This document shows, in pieces, positions 55,801-64,000 of a stretch of DNA of 64,000 nucleotides. Under the pieces are notes generated by a model. That model searched no databases, was not told the origin of the DNA, and saw only the letters and a list, made by a program, of their open reading frames with translations. Position 1 is the first letter of the stretch, and each line of letters begins with the position of its first letter. The position numbers were made by a program, and so were the translations under genes. The stretch is from Apiospora phragmitis (Eukaryota > Ascomycota > Sordariomycetes > Amphisphaeriales > Apiosporaceae): positions 2,418,001-2,482,000 of the forward strand of contig JAQQWL010000008.1 in the NCBI GenBank assembly GCA_038363925.1, in the 5' to 3' direction.

Positions 55801-58800
55801 TTGGGTCGGAATAGAGATTTCGAGGCTATAGTAGCTGGCAAGCTGGCTGCTGGATGGCTGCAGGCAGGCGGACAGTGGGCAGGACGCTACCAATCAGGCC
55901 GGCAAAGGAGGGTTACATTTTGCGGAGAGATTTGTCGTCGTCGTTCACAATAACCAATTGGACAGAATACTGGGGAAAGAACGAACGCTGTCTGTCGCGC
56001 CCACCCCACATAACAGTTGACCCGTTAAACGGCCAGAGAAAAAACGGCCACCTCGGCCGCCCAGCCAGCCAGTTTCCATGCTCACTTTGCTGACTTGGAA
56101 GCAGACTGCCAGAGGCCGAGAGGAGCCATCGCCAGCCCGTCGCTCCAATTGGGCCAAGGCAAGGCGCGTTCCTGAATCATGGGCAGACTAAGTGGGTGTT
56201 GTATGGATCAATTCAGTCACTCCTCCAGCCCCGAGTAAGCCGCCGACGAGGATGCAGCTTTCTCTCCAAGCTTGAAGGCCCGAGAGGGGTGCGTAATCAA
56301 CAAGTCGAGACTGGAGCGGAAATGCATTACCTCAAGTGGAAGGTCCAACGACTGCTAGTCATCGCTGGGAATGAGACATATCTTATGTGCTGGATGTGTG
56401 CAGGCGGCTTGCTGACGGGAGATCCCTACCGTAATGCTGTGGTGCTGTGTGTTGCGCAATTATTGTTACTCAGGCTGTCCTTGATATTGAAGGGTTAGCG
56501 AGTTTGTTACCGAAAGCGAACTGCCTGCTTGGCGCCGGTTTGTAGATTATTTAGTCAGCCATCCATCTCGTTTTTCTGCCGCACCCTGGCAAAAGACCAA
56601 TAGACAGATGATGCCTAAAGGCCCATCACGGGAGATAGGATGAATCTCGGGGTGTTGCTTAGTAGTATGCTTAAAACGGGATGACCCTTTCATGGGGTAG
56701 ACGAGATGTCAAGTGTCGTGAACCGAGGCAATGGTCGTTGCAAGCGCCATCAAAGGGCAGCTCTTCGCTCCAGGGATCCCTTGCCCAGCCGCTGTCCCGG
56801 CCGAGAACTGATCAATCGTTGATTGCTGGAAAAGGGCTTCGGTGTGTACGAGATGATTAGTGATTGCGGTGGTGTAGTGATATGTAGAGTGTTTTTGTTT
56901 TCCATGTTGCTCCGACCGGGGCTTTCCAGATGAAACGAAATCTTGGGCTAATTGGCTACGGGCGCCATGCAAATTGTCGGTGTTTGTGATTGAGGGAGCG
57001 CTGGAATCGCAATACGAGCGGGTGGATTGATTGGGCAGCAGAGGTCTTGCACCTCCATAGACCACTTCCACTCGGGAACCAGGGCCAAGATCATGGACGC
57101 GCCACTAACCGATTAGCGTCGTTTCAGAGCGTGCGCAATTCAGACGCAATCCCCCAAGAAGGTGGTGCAAGCAGCAGCCAAGCAGCCAAGACTGCATGCA
57201 GTAAGGAGACGGAAACGCTGATGTTCGTCCGTTTTTTTTTTGTTTCTTGCTCCAGACTTGCTCCTCGGGCAGCTGTTCGATCGGCGGCAGCGGGCGCGTG
57301 GCTGGCCTGTACACACTCGCAGGGAGGGCAGCCACAGTCCTACCGGGCCGCTGCAGCTACGCGCACAGGTCATGTTTAGCCGTAGATTGTTGAGATCAAT
57401 TGGATGGCGATGGGCAGGATTGTTTTTCGGGCCTAGACATTGATTGTATCTGAAGTCAGAGAGCATGGATGGCGGGGACGAATCGACTAGAACACATGCA
57501 AGAGAAGCGCCGTATTTCGATTACGTTGCCACACCCGCGTGCTCAGATGCTTCTACAACGGTGTATGTCGTCAGCTCGGAGGGGTCCAACCCCCAAATTC
57601 CATCCATTCAGCTTCTGATGTCGCATATGTTTGTTTGCTTGCTGTGATAGACGAGGCAGCTGAATCTCTTCATGGCGTTTGTTTGGCCCTCTTGAATTGT
57701 GACCGGGCAGCTGGGGTGGTATCGGGGCGTCCAGAAGCTTCGGGACCCCAAAAATGCCACAGTACAGCTCGTAGCCTCAACTCGCCTACCCTTGCCCTTT
57801 CCCCTCTCTTCAGCTTTTTGGGCCCGAAACGTGAAAACGAACGGCAATGCAAGGTACCAGATTAAAGGGGATCAACCACGACCAGGGACATCCCTCCACT
57901 TGCATTTTGCAGGGGATGATTCCGGATGACAGATGACTGCATTGTAACCTCCCCCCCTTTGACACTGGAGAAAAGGGGTTGCCAGTAATTGAGGGACACT
58001 ACCTATGCAAAGATGCTGCTGATGGAAACCATATCTAGAATTAAACATTCCAAAAAACATAATCAAAAATAACCATAGCGGCGGTAAGCATTTCGAATCT
58101 TGGAATGGCAGAGATGACCTTATTTCCAGCGCAGTGCAAAATAGATGATTGTTTTGATACATGTACTTAGCCCCAGGTCAGTGCCGCTCTGCCGCCGGTT
58201 GGCCTACCTACCTACCTCCTGCTTGGATCTACGGCGCGCATTGTTACCCGCCCGTCCTTGCGCACAAACACCATCATTACGCACTTCCGTTCGTGTAGTC
58301 GCCGTAGAACACCGATCATCAGGTAACCAGACTGCCATGCATGTTCTAAGCATCTTCGATTGGCCTTTTTCTGTAGTACCCACCTCCAGCGCAAGCTTTT
58401 TGGCTTCTCGATGCGCGCTGGCCGGAAAACGAAAACCAGACTGGATTAACAGGTCGATGCACCCACCGATCGTCCCCGAAGATCCCCTTCCAAGGTTCTT
58501 CCTACACCCTATGTACTGCCTGCTACAGCACATATAGGAGTCCTTCCTACCTACCATCCTCTCTTCCCTCCTGCTGAGTATGTGTATGTACGTCAAACAA
58601 CACACACATGTTGCATATGCGTGTATGTGTATGTGCATGTGAGAGCTTTGTTTTACGGCTGAAGCGACCGGGCGACCGACATGGCTGGTAACGTCTCTGT
58701 ATCAGCTAGGCAGCCTGCTTGCAGCTGTTTCTCTGGGGGTTTTGTTTTTTCGGCATGCTTAAGGCTCATGTGCTGTATCTGGCGCGGTGGTTGCGACAGA

Positions 58801-60868
58801 CTTGTGGTGCCACGGCACTATGGGTAGGTCTCATGAGACGACCTAAAAATCTAGGATCCTCTTCCCCCCAAAGTGTCGCCCGGTCTTGCGAACTTGTTGC
58901 AACCTACTGCGCCTACTGCAACCTACTGCAAGCCCCGGTGAGCCCAGGGCGTTTTAGGGAGCGCCTCTTGTTGCCGTGACTCGTCCCACCTTGCGACTCT
59001 TCGAGGTAGCGTTGGTGGTCAATTCGTCGACGTTGATGACCCTGGGTGACTAAAGCTGACCTTAATTTCACACCCCTGCGTAGCTCGTACATAGGCGGGC
59101 GATCCTCAGAGATCTCCTTGGCAAACAGAACCCCTTCAGCAAGTAGGATAACAGCAGTGCACACGCCCCATGCTTAAATTGAGGTCGAGATGTAGCAAAA
59201 ACATGGAGAGCAGCAAATCTCCGCGTGTTTTCGGTTGTACTACTACTTTCTATCGTATCATATGGTCGTATTTTAGAAGGATGGGGATGTCGGCATGCTT
59301 ACATTGACACCCCACCGTTCATTTACCGAGAACCGGCTGGCCCATCCTCTACAGAACCCCCCGGGCTAGCCTGCTTGCCTGCTGGCGATTCATGGGCCAC
59401 CCCCCCCCCCCTAACGCCCACATTAGCTTAACTGCGTACCTGCGTCACTTCCGCTTGCACTAGGCTGGGGGTGCCCAAGGTGCCTGAGTAAAAAAATAAT
59501 AAACCACAATCGCAGGCCTCGCCTTCTCTTCCTCTTCCTCTCTCACCACCTCACCTCACCTCACCACCTTTTTCGTAGGCTCGGTCGATATTCGACCATT
59601 ACATTCCTTTAGTACTCTCTGTACATTTCCGTTCACTACAAGCCACACACCCTCACTCCCGCTAAACCAGCAAAACCAAAAAAACTAATCCCACGCTCCC
59701 TCCATATCACACTCACTCGTTGCGCGTGTCTGTCTGCATTCCCCGGCTCCGGATTCGACTGATTAAGTTCGCCTCCCAAAAGGAAGTTCGAGACTCGCTG
59801 CCGACTAGGCTACTTGACTCTTGCACGTACGTCAACAAGAAACACGGCTGCTTTAGTAAGGCCCGACCTCGTTCCCCGTCCCGTACCCTGTCCCCACCCT
59901 AGCCCATTGGCATCGGCTGCGTGTGTCCCTGAACGCATTCAAATAACCACCACATTCCCATCCCATATCCTGTGTCTTGAACGCTTGCCTTTCCTCAACC
60001 ACACCTCACACGGTCACTTACCTTCTTTTCGGCTTCTCAGTCATTCCTTACTGGACGCCAGTCGCCAGGACAACTTTTTCAACCCCCCGTAAGACTCTGG
60101 TTCCGCTTGAAGCACAGGATCTGCTTCACACAAGTCTTCCCTCCCTCAACACAACGTACTTCGCATCTCACGAATTCGTTCCCTCCGACAAGTCTAGCCT
60201 TGTGCCGGTCTTCCAATCCTTCACAGTCGAACAAGGTCTCGCTGTTGTCCAACCACACTCTCTCATACCGGAGTCAGCAGTACATCTGGATATTACCGTC
60301 CTCTAACTTTCTGTGCGTCCACGCCAGCAAGCTTCAGGATATAAATCGCCCTCGTCGTCTCGACACGTTCGTGATTTCGGACCTTCAGACACATCTACTT
60401 TACGAGGTATGCTCACTTCCTGATATCTTCCCTGCCCTGCCGCCCTGCCCCAGACTTTGCACACCGTTCTTCCTTGTCCGATGCCCACATCGGCTGCATG
60501 ATGACCGGGTCCCTTGCTTTGTTCTCGAATCGTCAAAGACGGGAAGTCTTGCTTGCGATTCATCCTACTCAAATAAAGGACCCCGAGTTACAGGAGGTAC
60601 TTGATACGGTGCAAACAAGGGACAATGGAGCACATCATCCCAATTCTAGATTGCCGATGGGCGCGCCTCTATTGTTCTAATTTGCTGTGCCACTGAACCT
60701 TGTCCCTTGGTCATATAACCTCCGAGGTTGCCCACAAGCAACTCATTCTTGTCCCTTGCACTGCCCATTCACTCTTTTATACCCATTCAGTCACTATCTA
60801 CGTGATAGCAAATACTAATCTACCCAACTTTAGACACTCTTTACAAGAACCAAACTACAATCATCAAC
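49821..60868. other. 11-kb stretch without a convincing gene
   Basis: Both strands hold only short overlapping ORFs (mostly under 110 codons) without codon bias, motifs or plausible splicing. Local features are a GA-rich tract at about 51757-51783, a short tandem of GCCTACTGCAACCTACTGC type at 58908-58932, a C10 run near 59401-59411, CTACCTACC words near 58204-58217, and a C/T/A-rich zone from about 59520 to 60868. The last of these looks like the long 5' leader/promoter of the secreted CAP gene. I see no terminal repeats, RIP-like AT excess or tRNA-like boxes. Noncoding RNA or long regulatory DNA cannot be excluded. Confidence 0.5.
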
Positions 60869-61981
60869 ATGAAGTCTTCCATCTTCATCGCCGGCGCCTC
60901 TGCCGTCTTTGCGCTGGCCAGCCCTGTCGACAAGCGGGATATCGTCACCAAGGTCGATGTCGTTGAAGTGTGGGATACCGTTACCGTCACTGCTGGTGAT
61001 GCCACTCCCGACTCCGGCCCCTGCCCCCGTTACGACACAACCCGCCGTCGTCAAGCAGAACTTCGCGGCCGCAGCCCAGCCCAAGAAGAACTACCCTGCT
61101 CAGCAGAAGGCTGCCATTCCTGCTCCCGCTCCCTCTGATGACGTCGTCATTGTCACCGTGACTGCGGAGGAACAGCAGCCTACTGCCCAGGCCCCCCTCC
61201 TCCACCACCGACAACTGCCGCCTCCGAGCCCGAAGTTGTCATTGTCACGGTTTCTGAGGGTGTGCCCGAGCCTTCGCCTTCGCCTGAATACCAAGCGCCT
61301 GCTCCTGCTCCCTCCCCTTCTACTCAGGCCTCTGTTGCTCCCGCTCCCAGCGACTACCCCACCCCGAACCGCCCCGTTTCAGCCAACAACCTGCAGACCG
61401 CGGCCGTCAACTCGCACAACCAGCACCGTTCCAACCACTCCGCCCCCGAGGCCAGCTGGAACGAGAGAATCGCTGGATACGCTGCCAACACTGCCGCTAC
61501 CTGCAAGTACGCCCACGACATGTAAGTTCTTGCCGAATCTTTGCGATGATCGAACCTTGTGGACTGACTGTTTTCTTGTAGGAAGCAAGGTGACGCTGAC
61601 TACGGTCAGAACATCGCCATGTGGGGTCTTTCGAGCGGTGCCGAGAAGCTGGGAGACGTTGGTGCTATCAACATGGCCATCACTGACATGTGGTATAACG
61701 GCGAGCTGAACCTCTACCTCCCCTCGTACTACGGCGAAGCCTCCCCTGACATGAGCAACTTCGAGAAGTGGGGCCACTTCTCCCAGCTCGTTTGGAAGGA
61801 GTCGACCAGTGTTGGTTGCCAGGCTCAGTTCTGCCCCAAGGGAACCATGAACGATGCTATGGATACCTGGTTTATGGTCTGCAACTACTTCCCTGCCGGC
61901 AACATGGGTGGCGGCTATGGCAAGAACGTCATGAGGCCCCTCGGCAAGGCCAACATCGCAAGCGCAAGCCTCAACCTCTAA
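60869..61981 (+). CDS. Secreted CAP-superfamily (SCP/PR-1-like) protein with long Pro/Ala-rich stalk; two apparent indels
   Basis: The exons are 60869-61521 and 61582-61981 (60-nt intron). Residues 1-17 are a signal peptide (MKSSIFIAGASAVFALASP), followed by a VDKR site like a Kex2 processing point. A stalk of roughly 140 residues with two VIVTV motifs and Pro/Ala/Ser repeats precedes the CAP domain: HNQHRSNHSAPEASWNERIA, GDADYGQNIAMWG, the CAP1 signature WGHFSQLVWKESTSVGCQ and CAP2 FMVCNYFPAGNMGG. Such proteins are secreted; relatives bind sterols or act at the cell surface. The frame needs one C removed at 61007-61009 and one C added to the C6 run 61192-61197. These compensate each other, and the total becomes 350 residues. 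The start is the only ATG preceding the signal peptide. Confidence 0.88.
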
Positions 61982-64000
61982 GCAGCCTTTCGTCAGCCAT
62001 GACGGACAGGTATCGACGATTGCCTTGCGGAGCAGAGGCAGCTGGCCAGTGGCATTCACACGGCCCTATCTTCCCTTCTTGTAGTGTATGGGTCATGTAC
62101 ACAGCCTTGTTTTATCAACCATATTTTGGCTGCGCAGCTCAGCGGCACGCCTACACCATTACAGTTTGGCCGAACTACCACAACATGTGCATAGCGGGCG
62201 ACATTTGCATTTGCATCACGATGATGACTCGCGGGAGTCAATGATAGAGAATACCGGCGTGTGCGGGTCGGTTGGTGATTTCAGAAAAAAGGAACCCGGA
62301 TCATCTTTCTTTTCGTTACCAGTCTTGGGACAATCCTTGTCCATCGGTCTCGGGTCAATAAGGATTTCCATGCACAACAAGATCTCGGTTTTTCTTTACG
62401 ATTCTTTTCTTCGATTCTTTTTTCCTGGCGATGGATGTGGCTTTTTCTTTCGCACAGCGTCTCTTAAATCTGGATTGGCCAAGAAGCAACCATGCAGAGT
62501 TTTCCATGCTGTGCGACATCAGGCGATTGAGGCCTTGCCTCAGGGAGAGAGGTATGACGAAGCGTGGTCATGCGCATGTTTTCATGTAGACTCCAATCGT
62601 CTTTTCACTATGTTACTAGACGGTTTCAATGGAAATACTTCATGATTTTTCAACCACTTCTGCTTCTCCAACATCTGCGACTACAGTGATGCGCCCAAAT
62701 GATATCTTGCTTGTAGTTGGTCTAATGTGTACGTTTGTTTGCATTTCTTTAGCGGTCCCGTCCGAGACAACCACGTTGCATCTCATCTAGCAACTGGGGC
62801 CATCCCTGGGTAGATCTGATCTGTCACATAAATGACCCGAGTTGCAGGGAGCGAGGTCTAGACCACTGTTGCCCCTTGGCCCTTGTTAGCCTGTGGCCAA
62901 TCCTACATCACCTCGTTGTAGCAAACAAAGATGCGCCCTACCTGAGACTGTCCCTGCAATCATCAATCACCCTGGGCCCAAGGGTCTCTTCGTATTCATT
63001 CTCTCTCATTTTGTCACTGGTGGCTCCCTCATCCAATTCAAAAAGAAGGGTGAGCATAACTTGCTACTCCCTTCGTATTGGTATTATGGAGAGTATTTCG
63101 CCGGCTTTCACGAGATTGACGAGTACGTGTATTATTATCGGTGCGGGCACTATTGAAGCGAAAACGTTTTGCTATTCATTGTGGCAGCGGCAGTGATGCG
63201 CACCGTCTTTCAACTGATCTCCTCTTTCATTGCTTGATTCAATAGTTTCTCTCTAACCGCCACTCAGGCAGCCATGCCAGCGGCGCTCATCATGCTTGGT
63301 TCAGGGTCTACGCGGCAGTTTCGAGTACACTCTCTTTGAGCTGTTGCAGCCCAGCTAGTGGCGGCTGGCCGGCTGTCATGTGAAGGCAAAAAAGGACGGT
63401 GAACCGTTTGAGGCGCCTGGGTAGTCTCCCCCAACGGGAGAGGGGGAGGGAGCTGTCAAGATGATAAAGTTCAATCAATTAACTTAAGCACTCCTCTCTC
63501 CTTTCTTTCCACTCAATAAGCAGCAGCGCCTCGCGCCTCGCGCCCCTGTGTGGTAGAGGACGGACGAGGGCGTGCTACGGTTTCGTGGAGGCGCATGGTT
63601 ATCGGCAAGCCGGGAGGAGGGCTTAGCCAGGGGGGAAAAAGGCTCAACACCGGTAGTTTGACTGGCTGGTGGTGGTGGTGGCGACTGTAAACTATCAACG
63701 GGGCACTCGTGATGTCTATTGTGCACGTTTGATGCGGCCGCTGCAACGCCTTTCTTTTTACCAGGAGGTGGTGTGCTTGTAGTATAGGGTCTGCTTAGCT
63801 GGGGAGCGCAGCTGTTGGTCTCTATCTGCGACGGCTAGCTTGGACCGGCTGGGCTGGATGATGATGCCGGGACTGCCGGATGGACAAGTCATGGCTTGTG
63901 TGTATCCGGGTCGTTGTTCATATACGTACGGCTAGGTGGCTGGCTGTAAGCTTTCAGTCATGTCGCAATCTGATACCGAACCAGTTACCCCAACCCACGA
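61982..64000. other. 3' flank and intergenic DNA to the window end
   Basis: In these 2 kb, ORFs at 62088-62645 and on the minus strand near 63484-63746 have no codon bias or motifs. The 62280-62470 region is T-rich. No gene, repeat or RNA was recognised. Confidence 0.45.

Noticed and set aside
59977..60680. Overlapping plus-strand ORFs upstream of the CAP gene
   Set aside because: They lie in a C/T-rich leader-like zone, lack codon bias and motifs, and have no plausible splicing to the CAP start.

Overview
This window is nuclear DNA of a filamentous ascomycete (Pezizomycotina, most like a Sordariomycete). Genes carry short introns of 60-90 nt with GTRAGT-type donors and CTAAC/CTGAC branch sites. 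Coding regions are GC-rich at third positions. The gene set is fungal (TOM5, a Nup54/57 nucleoporin, a complex I CX9C subunit, glycine decarboxylase), and one transposon shows the C-to-T decay expected of repeat-induced point mutation (RIP). The species cannot be named from this.

Layout. 1-17 kb is metabolic and accessory: the 3' part of a (methyl)isocitrate lyase, a short-chain dehydrogenase, a glutamine-synthetase-family ligase, a fungal transcription-factor domain protein, a DHA1-type MFS transporter, a kinase-like gene, an orphan membrane-protein 3' end, a short paralog of branchpoint-binding protein SF1/BBP, and a saccharopine-dehydrogenase-like gene. 17.6-21.7 kb is an aldo-keto reductase gene of which only the two ends remain, separated by 3.6 kb of AT-rich DNA. 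That DNA contains a complete Fot1/pogo-type element (TA target duplication, inverted repeats, many CAA-to-TAA stops), itself split by a clean 130-bp TG...CA insertion with a 5-bp duplication. A broken F-box-like gene lies next to it. A peroxisomal acyl-CoA thioesterase follows at 23.4-24.4 kb.

24.4-41.5 kb is sparse. It has degenerate fragments, two solo LTRs of one copia-like family in opposite orientation (each with a perfect 5-bp target duplication), a Cys-rich single-pass membrane protein, a small Lys/Arg-tailed protein, a membrane protein with a disturbed frame, a disrupted GMC oxidoreductase and a metallophosphoesterase. 41.5-50 kb is a housekeeping block: mitochondrial glycine decarboxylase P-protein, TOM5, Nup57/54, and the complex I 20.8-kDa (NDUFA8-type) subunit. 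50-60.8 kb is an 11-kb stretch in which I find no convincing gene. A secreted CAP/PR-1-like protein sits at 60.9-62.0 kb.

A cross-cutting observation is that many conserved genes, including glycine decarboxylase, are interrupted by single-base indels, most of them in short C or G runs. Exon phases work out exactly when one base per site is corrected. This points to base-calling errors in the source assembly rather than wholesale pseudogenisation, so I annotate most of these as genes. The reductase, the Fot1-like element and the F-box-like gene are different: they carry transposon insertion or transition-type stop codons and look truly inactivated.
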